Of a DNA stretch of 64,000 bases, positions 50,835 through 60,496 are shown in pieces. The notes beneath the pieces were generated by a model. That model was not told the DNA's origin, did not search any database, and was given only the letters and a program-made list of their open reading frames with translations. The number at the start of each line of letters is the position of its first letter. Position 1 is the stretch's first letter. Source of the DNA: Metabacillus niabensis (GTDB taxonomy: Bacteria; Bacillota; Bacilli; Bacillales; Bacillaceae); assembly GCF_020524345.1 (NCBI RefSeq), contig NZ_JAIVLH010000012.1, forward strand, positions 1 through 64,000. Direction: 5' to 3'. Both the position numbers and the translations under genes were made by a program.

Positions 50835-51929
50835 ATGGAATCCGAAAAAATAAACTCTTTCCAATTATTTTGTTTAATCATACTTTTTGAATTAGGTACA
50901 GCCATGATGGTTCCTTTGGGATTAGATGCAAAACAAGATGCCTGGATAGCCATAATAATTGGCATGGTTGGGGGTATATTTATTTTCTGTATGTATTCTT
51001 ACCTTTACAATCATTTTCCTCATTTACTGTTAACCGGTTACGTTAGGATTATTTTCGGAAAGTATATTGGGACAGTTGTAGGAATATTATACATTCTTTT
51101 TTTTATATATGGAGCTGCGAGGGATTTAAGAGATGGTGTAGAATTGTTAGTTCTTTCTTATAATGTAACTCCTATTTCAGTTATTAGCATTATACTGATG
51201 ATGGTTATTAGTTATGCTTTATATAAAGGGATCGAAGTGTTATCACGATCAGGAGAGATTTTTTTCATTTTCATTCTGTTTACAGGAATTTTGGGAATCA
51301 TATTTCTGCTGTTATCTAATGTAGTGAATATTGATAAGGTATTACCTGTATTGGAAAATGGTTGGAAACCCATATTTACTGCAGTTTATGAGCAAACAGT
51401 GATGTTTCCTTTTGGAGAAATGATCTGTTTTACTATGATTCTTCCCTATTTAAATAACCCTAAGTTAGGGTTCAAAACTGGAACAACCGCTATATTTTTG
51501 AGTGGAGTTATTATATCTTTTGTAGTCTTTCTTGAAATATCTGTGCTTGGAGTAACGATGGTAAAACAATCAGTTTTTCCTTATTTATCAATGGTGCAGC
51601 ATATTTATGTAGGGGATTTTATACAACGGTTAGACGCTTTTGGAGTAACTAGTTTAATTATTAATGATTTCTTTAAGGTAACCATTTTTTCTTATGTTGC
51701 GCTAATTGGTACTGTAGATTTGTTTAGGATACAAAAAAACAAACTTGTGATTCCACTCGGAGTCATCATTTTTCTAACTTCATTGTTAATAGCTCAAGAT
51801 GTTAGCATGCATTTTGAACAAGGGAGATTTGCTTTAAAATATATATTTCCTCTATTTGCAGTGGTAATCCCATTCTTGTTGATGACTGTAGAGATGATTC
51901 GCAAAAGTTTTGGTACTGGAAAAAAGTAG
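50835..51929 (+). CDS. GerAB-type spore germination permease, orphan
   Basis: This 364-residue protein has ten hydrophobic segments and the GerAB/amino-acid-permease pattern: FCLIILFELGTAMMVPLGLDAKQDAWIAIIIGMVGGIFIFCMYSYL (about 11-56) and later TVMFPFGEMICFTMILPYL. In germinant receptors this B subunit binds the nutrient in the spore inner membrane. No gerAA or gerAC genes are adjacent: an IS3 remnant lies before it and an IS1182-like end begins exactly at its stop codon. It is either an orphan B subunit or the survivor of a broken operon. Confidence 0.88.
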   Translation: MESEKINSFQLFCLIILFELGTAMMVPLGLDAKQDAWIAIIIGMVGGIFIFCMYSYLYNHFPHLLLTGYVRIIFGKYIGTVVGILYILFFIYGAARDLRDGVELLVLSYNVTPISVISIILMMVISYALYKGIEVLSRSGEIFFIFILFTGILGIIFLLLSNVVNIDKVLPVLENGWKPIFTAVYEQTVMFPFGEMICFTMILPYLNNPKLGFKTGTTAIFLSGVIISFVVFLEISVLGVTMVKQSVFPYLSMVQHIYVGDFIQRLDAFGVTSLIINDFFKVTIFSYVALIGTVDLFRIQKNKLVIPLGVIIFLTSLLIAQDVSMHFEQGRFALKYIFPLFAVVIPFLLMTVEMIRKSFGTGKK

Positions 51930-52220
51930 GGGCTGTCTTATAAGTCCCTAAAATAGAAAAGAAGCTGGAAAACTGTATATGAAATACAAATCTAGTACAC
52001 ATAATTGCAATTTTAAGAAGTTAGAAAAACGCCAAACCCATGTATCCAAGGGTTTGGCGTGTAGTCGTTTTTTATGGTTATGCATAATTTTATACATCGT
52101 TGATTTATCAATGTTTTTGCTTCGAAGGGAGCTTGGAAACTGCATGAAAAAGTGGTGTTTTATGCAAAACTCTTATTCGATTAAATGGCCTGTTTGCTGA
52201 ATAGAGGATACAAATTACTC
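51929..52220. mobile_element. IS1182-like end fragment or MITE
   Basis: GGGGCTGTCTTATAAG at 51929 begins a segment whose layout resembles the non-coding end of IS1182-family elements as I remember it: an AAACGCCAAACCC hairpin (52029-52060), then GCATAATTTTATACATCG and GAAGGGAGCTTGGAAACTGC. No transposase remains. The right end is uncertain. 52221-52354 shows nothing. Confidence 0.5.
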
Positions 52221-52354
52221 ATATATATAGTGAAAGATACAAAGAATCCAGTTCGTAATAGTCAACTTAAATTATGTATTTGCAAGTATCCAGTTCTCCC
52301 CCCAAAACTTATTAATGATACCTTTCGGTCTTTTTATGAATATATATAATAAGA

Positions 52355-52400
52355 AAAAACGTCTTAATTCCCAGTTCTAACTAGCAATTAAGACGTTTTT
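52355..52400. terminator. Intrinsic terminator of the asb operon
   Basis: A perfect 15-bp stem (52355-52369 with 52386-52400) with A and T runs; on the minus strand it follows asbF. Confidence 0.92.
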
Positions 52401-52460
52401 ATCTGCTCCGGTAATGATGTTAATGACGGTAATCCATTTTCCCAAAGGTAAATTATTTCC

Positions 52461-53294
52461 CTATTTTGGTTTCACCAGCAAACCCTCAAGTAATTCTCGC
52501 ACCTCACTCCCATCCTCCTTTAACACATCCTTCACATTCCCTCCAAACCATTCTAAAGAAGCGTTGATGTCCATTGTTTCAATAGCTTCGCTTAAAAACT
52601 CTTGGTAATCTACTTTCCCATGAAATAGCGGCACCATTCCTTCTCTTGTTCCTGCAGCAGCGTAGACATTGTCAGGTGCAAATACTGATAGCTTTTCACG
52701 TGACGAGATGTTTTTTAGATGAAAATGAGAGATATATGGAAGAAGCTCTTTCATTGCTTTAATTGGATGTATTCCTGACTCCCACACATGCAGGACATCA
52801 AAGTTAATCCGAAGTGCCGGATGATGAACCTCTTGTAATAGATTTAATGTAGAATCAAGTTGATCTGCCAGTGTATTGGGATGAGTTTCTACTAGAAGAT
52901 ATTGTCCTTTTGCGTGTAATTCTTCACAAATAAGACGAACCTTTTGTACAAACTCTTTTCGCTCTTGACGGCTTGTTTGTTCACTTCCCTTTCGTCCGAC
53001 AAATGTTCGAATTTTGTTTGTGCCCCAATGTTTCGCGATGTTTGAAAGATCGTTTGTCTCTTTGATCATTGTGTCAATATCGGCATCTAAAGGAAGGTAA
53101 TCACTTATCATACTTGTTTCTAACCCATAGGCGTTGAGCCATGCTTCTCCATAATGGGTATCGTCCCGCAAATTTTTGGCATGTACTCCCCAAAGCTCGA
53201 TTCCGTCAAACTGATGTGACTTCGCCCAATGAGCAATTTGATCAATTGAATACAGATGGTGTCGAAAAGAGATCGTACAAATTGAAAGCTTCAT
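52461..53294 (-). CDS. asbF: 3-dehydroshikimate dehydratase AsbF (petrobactin)
   Basis: This 277-residue TIM-barrel protein has the metal ligands of the sugar-isomerase-like family in order: LVETHPN (about 150-156), INFDVLHVWESG, SHFHLKN and ASLEWFGGN. AsbF converts 3-dehydroshikimate to 3,4-dihydroxybenzoate, the unusual catechol of petrobactin. It is the last gene of asbA-F and overlaps asbE by four bases. Order and sizes match the known operon of the Bacillus cereus group. Confidence 0.93.
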   Translation of the reverse strand: MKLSICTISFRHHLYSIDQIAHWAKSHQFDGIELWGVHAKNLRDDTHYGEAWLNAYGLETSMISDYLPLDADIDTMIKETNDLSNIAKHWGTNKIRTFVGRKGSEQTSRQERKEFVQKVRLICEELHAKGQYLLVETHPNTLADQLDSTLNLLQEVHHPALRINFDVLHVWESGIHPIKAMKELLPYISHFHLKNISSREKLSVFAPDNVYAAAGTREGMVPLFHGKVDYQEFLSEAIETMDINASLEWFGGNVKDVLKEDGSEVRELLEGLLVKPK

Positions 53295-54268
53295 CGCACT
53301 GGTTCACCTACTTTTTGAGAAAGGTTTTGCATTTGCAACCATTTGTTGAAACAAATCTGCAAACCTTTCTTTATTTTAAACTCCAGTTCATTTTGTTCTT
53401 GCAGTTTTTCTTCTATCAAATCAAGAATAAAAGGCTCTTTCGTTACTTCATACTTCATTGCGCGGTATTGAATCGTGGTAAAGCCTTTAACAAGATGTTC
53501 GATTTCTGTACACCACTGTTCAAATCCTTCTTCCTCTAGATCGAGTGCTTCCCAGAAATAGGCAAAAGCATGTTCATAGGCATATTTTCTAATTGCTAAA
53601 ACAGGCAGCTGTTTTAAAGCTTGCGCAAGCTTGATTTGGTGAGGATTTCCTGTCGCAACATCACGTATGATCTCACCAATTGCCTCTGTTATCGGATTTA
53701 CATCATGTTTGATGCATGTATGAAAATAGGCTTGGATTGTTTCTTTCGTTGGCGGTTGAATATGTGACGCGTGAAAATAATAACCACCTTCAACACTCGG
53801 TTCATTAATGGCTTGAAGAATTTTTTCTTTTGGGAGGATGCCTTCCCATCGAAAGTCAGGGTCATACATGAACCACTCATCTTCTCTCTCTGTCTTTTCA
53901 AGCATGACATAATGAGGAAACGGTCTTTGATGAAATTTATTCTCCCGTTCCGGCAGCATCGATAAATCAAGCATCACCATGACATATGTGTGGTTGTTTT
54001 TTTGTTCTATCAACCTTTGGAGTTCTTTTATATTTGCAGATTTAGACTTCTTTTCGTCATACCATTTAAACAGCTTCACTCCATAAAGCAGTTCATACCA
54101 TGTCTGAAAGAACTCATGGTCAATTTGATCGGAATGATAGGTTAACCTTCCGTTTACCACATCAAAATCTGCATCCCACACACCAAAATAATAGGGTCTA
54201 TGATCGACTCCTTTCGTTTTCTTGATCACTTCACAAACACAGCTAACAAAGCAATGAACCTTTATCAT
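53291..54268 (-). CDS. asbE: Petrobactin biosynthesis protein AsbE
   Basis: This 325-residue soluble protein starts MIKVHCFVSCVCEVIKK and contains HRPYYFGVWDADFDV (about 22-36), features of the AsbE family, which transfers 3,4-dihydroxybenzoate from the AsbD carrier to spermidine arms. It overlaps asbD and asbF by four bases each, so translation is coupled. Few motifs are known; identity rests on operon position and overall resemblance. Confidence 0.9.
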   Translation of the reverse strand: MIKVHCFVSCVCEVIKKTKGVDHRPYYFGVWDADFDVVNGRLTYHSDQIDHEFFQTWYELLYGVKLFKWYDEKKSKSANIKELQRLIEQKNNHTYVMVMLDLSMLPERENKFHQRPFPHYVMLEKTEREDEWFMYDPDFRWEGILPKEKILQAINEPSVEGGYYFHASHIQPPTKETIQAYFHTCIKHDVNPITEAIGEIIRDVATGNPHQIKLAQALKQLPVLAIRKYAYEHAFAYFWEALDLEEEGFEQWCTEIEHLVKGFTTIQYRAMKYEVTKEPFILDLIEEKLQEQNELEFKIKKGLQICFNKWLQMQNLSQKVGEPVR

Positions 54269-54537
54269 TTTATTCCTCCATGTGCTTCACATTGTTGACG
54301 TTTAATAAACTCAATTACTGTATGAACGGTTTGAAAATCCTTTGGAACGAGCATTTCATCTGGAACTTTAATGCCGAAGTCCAATTCGATATACAAAATG
54401 AGCTCAAGAATCATGACCGAATCCATATATAGATCTTCATTTAAACGTGCTTCCTCATGAAATGACGTCATTGTAGGAAGCTCCAGGTTATCTTTTAAAA
54501 TGTGATAAATCATCTCCATCATTTCTTCTCTCTTCAT
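54265..54537 (-). CDS. asbD: Aryl carrier protein AsbD
   Basis: This 90-residue acyl-carrier-type protein has the phosphopantetheine site DLYMDSVMILELILYI with Ser at about 40. It carries 3,4-dihydroxybenzoate activated by AsbC. The gene overlaps asbC and asbE by four bases each. The carrier motif DSVM is a variant of the usual DSL. Confidence 0.93.
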   Translation of the reverse strand: MKREEMMEMIYHILKDNLELPTMTSFHEEARLNEDLYMDSVMILELILYIELDFGIKVPDEMLVPKDFQTVHTVIEFIKRQQCEAHGGIK

Positions 54538-55766
54538 ATATGTAACTCCGCTAATTGATTTCTGCTAATCTTTCCGTTTTGCAGCTTCCCAATCTCCTCT
54601 ACCTGTTTAAATTCCAATGGTATTTGATGTGGAGCAAGAAATCGGCTGCACCAATCTCTTAATTCAGACTCTTCAATTCTTTCATTTGAAACATATTGCG
54701 CACATACCCGCTCACCTGAGAGTTTGTTTTTCATTTTGTAAACAACAGCCTCGCTGATTCTCGGTTCCTCAAGTAGTATATTTTCAACTTCATGTGGATA
54801 CACATTTAAGCCAGCAACATTGATGGTGTCATCGATTCTAGATAGAAAAACGAGAATTCCTTCTTTTAGATAGCCCAAATCACGTGTATAAATGGACTTA
54901 TCATAGGTATGAATGACAACTTCTCCAGGGTTGTATTCTTCACCAGCTTCTATTCTCACATGTGGCAGCGGGTTCCCCATTTCAGCCGGATGTATTAAGT
55001 CAGAATGAATGGCAACACATCCCGCTTCAGAACAACCATACTGCTGAAAAACCTTCTGTGATACAGCTTTTATGGAATTCAGCCAATTGGACGGCATAAC
55101 TGTACCGGAAGTCATCACACAATCCATTTGTTCACCATTCTTCATTAAACGACTTAATGTATGAAGCAAAGGAGGTGCAGCATAAAGAATATGTTTTTTG
55201 TGTTGCTGCAGTTTTTTGATCACATATTTTGGATTCAAATTTGTGATCACGATAGGCTCTACTCCTCTTTTTAAACAAGCCAACACACCGCTAATTAGTC
55301 CATATGAATGGGTAATCGGACATGCCACAATCGAAGATGTTCCTTGTTCAACAGGTAATGAGGCAACATAGCTATTTATCTCTTCCTCAATTGAACGCCA
55401 CGTACGTTCAATTATTTTTGGAGATCCTGTTGTTCCTGAGCTCATTTGAATAAGCCCCCCAGCTGCTTCATACCTAACACTTGATAGATCAATAACCGAA
55501 TCAAGGGTTTGGAAGAATAATAGATCTCTACCGGCTTTCTCTGCTAGACGAATGGCCCCGTCCTTTGGGGTGGATGGATGAATAGGAAACACAGATGCCC
55601 CTTTTTCCCGAATATACAAGAGAAGCGACAGCCACTGAAAAGCATCTGTCAGACAAACTGCTAAAAGGTGATTCTTACAATCTCTTATATATGGTATTTG
55701 ATCAAATAAACGGAACTGCTCTTGTACATCTTTTATCGTGTAATGTTGGTCATTCACATAGAACAT
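54534..55766 (-). CDS. asbC: 3,4-dihydroxybenzoate-AMP ligase AsbC
   Basis: This 410-residue adenylating enzyme has the core motif MSSGTTGSPKIIERT (about 108-122), CPITHSYGLISG, QQYGCSEAG (about 238-246) and the hinge-side TRDLGYL and NVAGLNVYPHEVE. It activates 3,4-dihydroxybenzoate and loads AsbD. AGGAGG lies before its ATG, and it is spaced 15 bases from asbB. The length is shorter than typical NRPS A-domain ligases, as known for AsbC. Confidence 0.94.
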   Translation of the reverse strand: MFYVNDQHYTIKDVQEQFRLFDQIPYIRDCKNHLLAVCLTDAFQWLSLLLYIREKGASVFPIHPSTPKDGAIRLAEKAGRDLLFFQTLDSVIDLSSVRYEAAGGLIQMSSGTTGSPKIIERTWRSIEEEINSYVASLPVEQGTSSIVACPITHSYGLISGVLACLKRGVEPIVITNLNPKYVIKKLQQHKKHILYAAPPLLHTLSRLMKNGEQMDCVMTSGTVMPSNWLNSIKAVSQKVFQQYGCSEAGCVAIHSDLIHPAEMGNPLPHVRIEAGEEYNPGEVVIHTYDKSIYTRDLGYLKEGILVFLSRIDDTINVAGLNVYPHEVENILLEEPRISEAVVYKMKNKLSGERVCAQYVSNERIEESELRDWCSRFLAPHQIPLEFKQVEEIGKLQNGKISRNQLAELHI

Positions 55767-55781
55767 GAATTATTCCTCCTG

Positions 55782-57500
55782 CTAATGAATTTGACTAAAC
55801 ACATTTTTTACTAAATGACGATATTCTTTTTGCTCGTTTTGAAGCTTCTTTGTTACTAGAGATTCAACATAAATATCTGGTTTTGCATACTGGATTTTTT
55901 GATGACGTTCTTGTAATCCCGGATGTTTCTTCAAATGGTTTGAGATCGCCATTTTTATTTTCTTCCAAAACAATTCTTCATGGAGGCTAGTTTTTTCTTC
56001 AAGAAGATACGCCAGCTCACTTAAATGAAAAACAAACAGTGTATCCATCACTAATTCTCTCAATGCTTCTACAGATGACATCCAATAATAGTGATCTGCA
56101 GGGGCATTTCGGTATTCTCTATGAATCTTCTCAAAATCTGGAACAAACCTGGTATCTGAGACAAATTCTTGTGTATATTCGATACTTTCATGAAAATCAC
56201 GTAACACAATTCGTGTTGGCCAACCGTTTCTATGAAGCAAAATCATATTCTGAGCATGTGCTTCAATGGCAATTCCGTGTGCGACTAACAAATGCCATAT
56301 TGGAACTACACTCACTTCCACTAAACGCTCTACCCAGTTTTCAACTCCATAGTGAGCCAGCCAATTCTCAATAAATAATTGTCCATCCTGTTCACTCATC
56401 ATAAGGGCTGTAAATGGGACAGCCTCTTCGTCTACATTCATATATGTTCTAATACTTTCCCGCCAAATTACGCCAAGCTGACCATGTAACTTAGAGCCTT
56501 CCTCACATTCAACACTAATTCCGGCATATTCCTTTAACACGACAAGTGAAGCATCACGAGCTAAATAAGGATCAGATTGTAGAACCTTTTCCAGCCATTC
56601 TGAAATAAAAGGTGCTGCACAAATAGAAGGAGATGATATCGTTCTTAACGATGAAGTGTTGACCATATTCATCGGCAATTTAAGGTACGCCTTGTTCGGA
56701 TTGGATTGATTCCATAGTGTACGGACTGATTGTGTAGCTCTGTATTGATCACCTTTTTCAGACAATAGAATGAGCTCGCCTGTTGCTAGTAAATGTGATA
56801 ATTGCGGATATAGAGATTGCCATTGCCATGGATGGATTGGAAGAAACGTATACTCTTTATATGTTGCACCTGCTTGAGTAAGTTGTTCATTCAACTCATG
56901 CCACATGTCTTCCCCCAGCTCCCGCTTCCAAAATTTTTGTTCATCCTCAAGTAATGACACATGTACATTGTTTCTTTTTGCAGCTGTCCACTTTAGAGTA
57001 AAAACCTGTTTTGCCTCCGGGCCATATGCTTTATGATCATCTAATGTGAAGCCTGTTCGAGATTTAAAACATGGATGATAAGGATGTCCTTCAACAACCT
57101 CAGACTCCAGTTCCTCATAACTTGAATGCCTTCTAGATAATGGCATTGCTAGGTGCGTTTCATTCCATTCACAAAGCTTTATCGTCTGTGAGAGCTCATG
57201 GAAAACACGCTTATGAATGTATTCGTCATTTATACACTCTCTAAGCAGCTCATCAATTGTTACTTCTTTTTCCTGATCATCAGGTAAAAGTTGAAAGATG
57301 CTTGCTTCGTTTAGGCGAATTCGATCAAATGCACTCCTTCTACCATTGCAACAATATGTCTGCTTCTTCCCATAAAGGTGAAAAACTCCATTTCTTACCT
57401 CTTCATAATCGATTAACCCTTCATACATCATCGCTTCAACCAACTGCTTCTTTACTCGATTAGATATCTTGTTAGAAGGTATATGATAGGATTTTTGCAT
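55782..57500 (-). CDS. asbB: NIS siderophore synthetase AsbB
   Basis: This 572-residue IucA/IucC-type synthetase has the family landmarks GHPYHPCFKSRTGF (about 128-141), PIHPWQWQSLYPQL, the ATP-site-like TSSLRTISS and HGIAIEAHAQNMILLHRNG with RIVLRDFHESIEY. AsbB joins a dihydroxybenzoyl-spermidine or spermidine arm to citrate. The start lies within asbA (29-base overlap) with AAGGAGG seven bases upstream. Confidence 0.94.
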   Translation of the reverse strand: MQKSYHIPSNKISNRVKKQLVEAMMYEGLIDYEEVRNGVFHLYGKKQTYCCNGRRSAFDRIRLNEASIFQLLPDDQEKEVTIDELLRECINDEYIHKRVFHELSQTIKLCEWNETHLAMPLSRRHSSYEELESEVVEGHPYHPCFKSRTGFTLDDHKAYGPEAKQVFTLKWTAAKRNNVHVSLLEDEQKFWKRELGEDMWHELNEQLTQAGATYKEYTFLPIHPWQWQSLYPQLSHLLATGELILLSEKGDQYRATQSVRTLWNQSNPNKAYLKLPMNMVNTSSLRTISSPSICAAPFISEWLEKVLQSDPYLARDASLVVLKEYAGISVECEEGSKLHGQLGVIWRESIRTYMNVDEEAVPFTALMMSEQDGQLFIENWLAHYGVENWVERLVEVSVVPIWHLLVAHGIAIEAHAQNMILLHRNGWPTRIVLRDFHESIEYTQEFVSDTRFVPDFEKIHREYRNAPADHYYWMSSVEALRELVMDTLFVFHLSELAYLLEEKTSLHEELFWKKIKMAISNHLKKHPGLQERHQKIQYAKPDIYVESLVTKKLQNEQKEYRHLVKNVFSQIH

Positions 57501-59298
57501 CTTTTTCCTCCTTGTGATGCACGAATAGTGGATTGGCGATTTGAGTGTAAATGGCCTGCTCTAGCTCAGCTGTTAATTCGTCTACATTATGAAATCTCGT
57601 TAATAAGTTTGCTTTATGTGACAGGTTTTCTTCATGAAGTAATTTGTAGACAAACCTTTTTCCTTGCCCTGTTAGATCCTTTTTTAGTGCATGTAATTTT
57701 TGGACTGTCATGTTTATCAGGTCTGTTTCTGTTAAGAGTTGATCTGCTCCAAAGCGATAAATCACAGAAAATAGTTGATTGACAACTAAGTAGTAAGTAA
57801 ATCTTTCTTGAATCATGTTATCGTCATAAAATAACTCTGACGTTTCGAAAAGACCAGGTTCCATGAAAAGAAGTTCTTTTTGACGTGATGATGAGAGATA
57901 GTAGCCCTGATTATCACGATAATAGTAATGTTCCGGATAACCTGTTGATACATCGAGTACACTATTTTGTTGGTGTGCTTCCAACGCAATTCCATGTTCA
58001 TCATAAAGTCGGATCAACGGTTCAATTGAACAAGACCAATATTTATCAAACCAGTCGAAACTCACTTCTTCCACTGACCTGCCTTCTCTATGTGCATTCA
58101 TCGTAACCATGTTACTCAGTCGTGATTTTTGATTAGGAAAAGGATCTTGCACAATGGAGGCAATTGAACTGATTCCTTTGGTTTTTCCTTCCTTGAAAAG
58201 GTTCGATCTCATAATCACTTCAAATCCTGATTCTTTTTTAAGCGGAAAATCCACAGTCATATAAGCAGGATCTTCGATAATTGAAAAAGTAGGATACTTT
58301 TCCAAGAATGGAAGCTTTTTAAGAAGACTCGACATGACAACTCCTGCCTTAAGTTCGTGCTTTTTATTAACTCTTAACGAATTGGTTACCTTTACAGGAA
58401 TCGAGAATTTAAACATCCAGTCTTCCTTCTCACAGTAAACCGTTCTTATTGAAGATGTTGCGGTAAAGTTAGGTCCCAACACGCCAAGTTCTTTTATCGT
58501 TCCTGTTTCCATTGCCTTTTTCACTTCATCCTGCTGCAGCAGCCATTGAGCTTGAAGTGGATGCATGGGAATTAAACAAGTTTCCCCTTCAATTGTGAAA
58601 GATGGCAGATCCTTCACTACGGATTGAAGGATGATGTTACTTGCACATTCTGACATGCTTGATGATTCTGTGATAAGATCCCGATCAACTTGAAAGTAAT
58701 GCAGCTGGAACTTCCCTTTTAATTCAGGTGCAAAGCTTTGTTGCTGCCAGCTTGACATTCCTTGCCTGCTTTTAGGAGTAGGGTGAAGCCAATGTCCAAA
58801 TAAAAGCGACTGTTCATTCTCAATAAATGTTGAATCTCCTTCAGACAAAAGAGGCAAATCATCTTTTCTTTCTTCAATATAGTGAGTCATCGTTTGATAG
58901 CTTTCTATGACCCGAAGAATGAGTTCATCATAATGTGATGCAAGTTCATAGCAGCCATTCGCCCTTGCTATTAGATGAAGTTCTTGAATAAGGTTCATCA
59001 TGATGTTTAATCTGTCTTCTGTTTTCCACCTGTTTTCGTTTGGACAATATTTAAGTGATGTGCCAATCTGATGTTTTCCAACTTGAGATTGATAAAGTAC
59101 CTCAAATGCATATTTATCACCTTGCATATGTAAATGCAGTTCAACTATCTCGCGACCGTTAAGAATACAGGAGGAACTATTTTCTTTCTTCCATTTCTCT
59201 GTTTCTATCCAGAATCCATTATCAACTTCACGCAAATAACAATTAAGAAATGCTTGTAATGTTGCTTCTACTGCAATCTGTTTGGCGGTTAAATCCAT
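57472..59298 (-). CDS. asbA: NIS siderophore synthetase AsbA
   Basis: This 608-residue synthetase carries IPMHPLQAQWLLQQDE (about 244-259), ATSSIRTVYCEKEDWMFKFSIPVKVTNSLR and EHGIALEAHQQNSVLDV, the three landmarks of IucA/IucC enzymes. AsbA condenses spermidine with citrate as the first committed step of petrobactin. It is the first gene of the operon, with AGAGGTG before the ATG and a Fur-like box 37-52 bases upstream of the start. Confidence 0.95.
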   Translation of the reverse strand: MDLTAKQIAVEATLQAFLNCYLREVDNGFWIETEKWKKENSSSCILNGREIVELHLHMQGDKYAFEVLYQSQVGKHQIGTSLKYCPNENRWKTEDRLNIMMNLIQELHLIARANGCYELASHYDELILRVIESYQTMTHYIEERKDDLPLLSEGDSTFIENEQSLLFGHWLHPTPKSRQGMSSWQQQSFAPELKGKFQLHYFQVDRDLITESSSMSECASNIILQSVVKDLPSFTIEGETCLIPMHPLQAQWLLQQDEVKKAMETGTIKELGVLGPNFTATSSIRTVYCEKEDWMFKFSIPVKVTNSLRVNKKHELKAGVVMSSLLKKLPFLEKYPTFSIIEDPAYMTVDFPLKKESGFEVIMRSNLFKEGKTKGISSIASIVQDPFPNQKSRLSNMVTMNAHREGRSVEEVSFDWFDKYWSCSIEPLIRLYDEHGIALEAHQQNSVLDVSTGYPEHYYYRDNQGYYLSSSRQKELLFMEPGLFETSELFYDDNMIQERFTYYLVVNQLFSVIYRFGADQLLTETDLINMTVQKLHALKKDLTGQGKRFVYKLLHEENLSHKANLLTRFHNVDELTAELEQAIYTQIANPLFVHHKEEKDAKILSYTF

Positions 59299-59335
59299 TA
59301 TTACACCTCTTTTTAGAGTCTTTAGTCCTACTAAT

Positions 59336-59350
59336 TGATAATCATTCTCA
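59336..59350. promoter_or_regulatory. Fur box before asbA
   Basis: TGATAATCATTCTCA matches the 7-1-7 Fur pattern TGATAATNATTATCA at all but one position. Confidence 0.85.
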
Positions 59351-59363
59351 ATGATGAGGAGGA

Positions 59364-59392
59364 AAATAGTCTTCCTTTACAGAAGACTATTT
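59364..59392 (-). terminator. Terminator after the siderophore-binding lipoprotein gene
   Basis: AAATAGTCTTC pairs with GAAGACTATTT around CTTTACA; on the minus strand TCC follows a short T-run, and the asbA Fur box lies next to it. Confidence 0.7.
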
Positions 59393-59433
59393 GACTACTA
59401 ACAGTTTCGTATTTATCTTTTACATTCAAGTCA

Positions 59434-60399
59434 TTATTCACCTAATAATAATGTCTCAATTTCCTTCAATCCTTTTTGGCGTTCGATCGGATCCCAGAAA
59501 CCCCATGTAGTTGTAAGGGTATGAACGTTTTTATTTTTCACAGCCTCCAGGTTATTCCATACTTCACCTTCTGTAACGGAATCATAATAGTCACCACTAT
59601 TAAAATACGTTACATCTAGTATATGATCAGGGTTGTATTTAACTAATCCTTCAATTGATATATTCTCACCGAAATCTTCCGGAAGATTTTCTGCTGGTGT
59701 TAATTTCAAATCATCAAAAAGCAATGAATTTGTTGCATGATTTGTCGTTCCAAATACACGAATATCTTTCTTATTAATCGCTACTGCCATAAATGTTTCA
59801 TCGCCGACTTTTTCTTTAATACGCTGACCGATTTCTTCGGCTTCTTTTTCCATTTGGTCAATAACCTTCTGCCCTTCTTCTAATTTCCCGGCTGCTTCAG
59901 CAACTTTTAGATGATCTTCCTTCCAATCTCCCCCAACTTCTACAACCACAGTCGGAATTGTTTCAGCTAATTGATCATAAAGAGGCTTGTATCGATCACT
60001 AATAATTAATAAGTCCGGATTTAACTTTACAATTTCCTCTGGATCAATTTCATCCGCATAAGGAAGAGCTGTTACTCCCTCTAATTCTTCTGTTAAATGT
60101 GGCGGGAATTCATTGTCATAGGCCATGACTGCATGTGGTTTTACCCCAACTGAAACGAGTGAACCTTCCCATGATACGTGTGATAGAAGAACAATTTTCT
60201 CCGGGTTCACCGGTACTTCTGCTTCACCATATAAATGTTCAACTGTACGAGTTTCAGCAGCGGTTTCCTGCTGTTCCTCAAGTTTTGTATCTTCCTCTTT
60301 ATTTGCTTCTCCCGTCGAAGCTGTTTTCTCTCCACCTGAGCATGCTGCTAATACTAAAAGCAATAGCACCATACTCCATGAAGCTATTTGTTTCACCAT
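59434..60399 (-). CDS. Iron-siderophore ABC transporter substrate-binding lipoprotein
   Basis: This 321-residue class III binding protein has a lipobox VLAAC (Cys20), an acidic linker, and the two-lobed fold with a long connecting helix: VPVNPEKIVLLSHVSWEGSLVSVGVKPHAVMAYD, IDPEEIVKLNPDLLIIS, and the end WDPIERQKGLKEIETLLLG. It is placed between asbA and the AraC regulator, with its own Fur box, so petrobactin or a related catecholate is the likely ligand, but this cannot be proved by eye. GGAGGAAG precedes the ATG. Confidence 0.92.
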   Translation of the reverse strand: MVKQIASWSMVLLLLVLAACSGGEKTASTGEANKEEDTKLEEQQETAAETRTVEHLYGEAEVPVNPEKIVLLSHVSWEGSLVSVGVKPHAVMAYDNEFPPHLTEELEGVTALPYADEIDPEEIVKLNPDLLIISDRYKPLYDQLAETIPTVVVEVGGDWKEDHLKVAEAAGKLEEGQKVIDQMEKEAEEIGQRIKEKVGDETFMAVAINKKDIRVFGTTNHATNSLLFDDLKLTPAENLPEDFGENISIEGLVKYNPDHILDVTYFNSGDYYDSVTEGEVWNNLEAVKNKNVHTLTTTWGFWDPIERQKGLKEIETLLLGE

Positions 60400-60438
60400 G
60401 GTTACTTCCTCCTAAATGATAATGAATTTCATTAATAA

Positions 60439-60453
60439 TGATAACAATTATCA
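60439..60453. promoter_or_regulatory. Fur box before the binding-protein gene
   Basis: TGATAACAATTATCA matches the 7-1-7 Fur pattern with one mismatch; an overlapping weaker TGATAATGAATTTCA is at 60419-60433. Confidence 0.87.
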
Positions 60454-60496
60454 ATTACAAGGAACATGGACATTTTTGTCTTTTTTCATGGACAAA

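Noticed and set aside
51948-52200. Frames on both strands after gerAB
   Set aside because: They lie in the IS1182-like end, including its hairpin; no transposase similarity.
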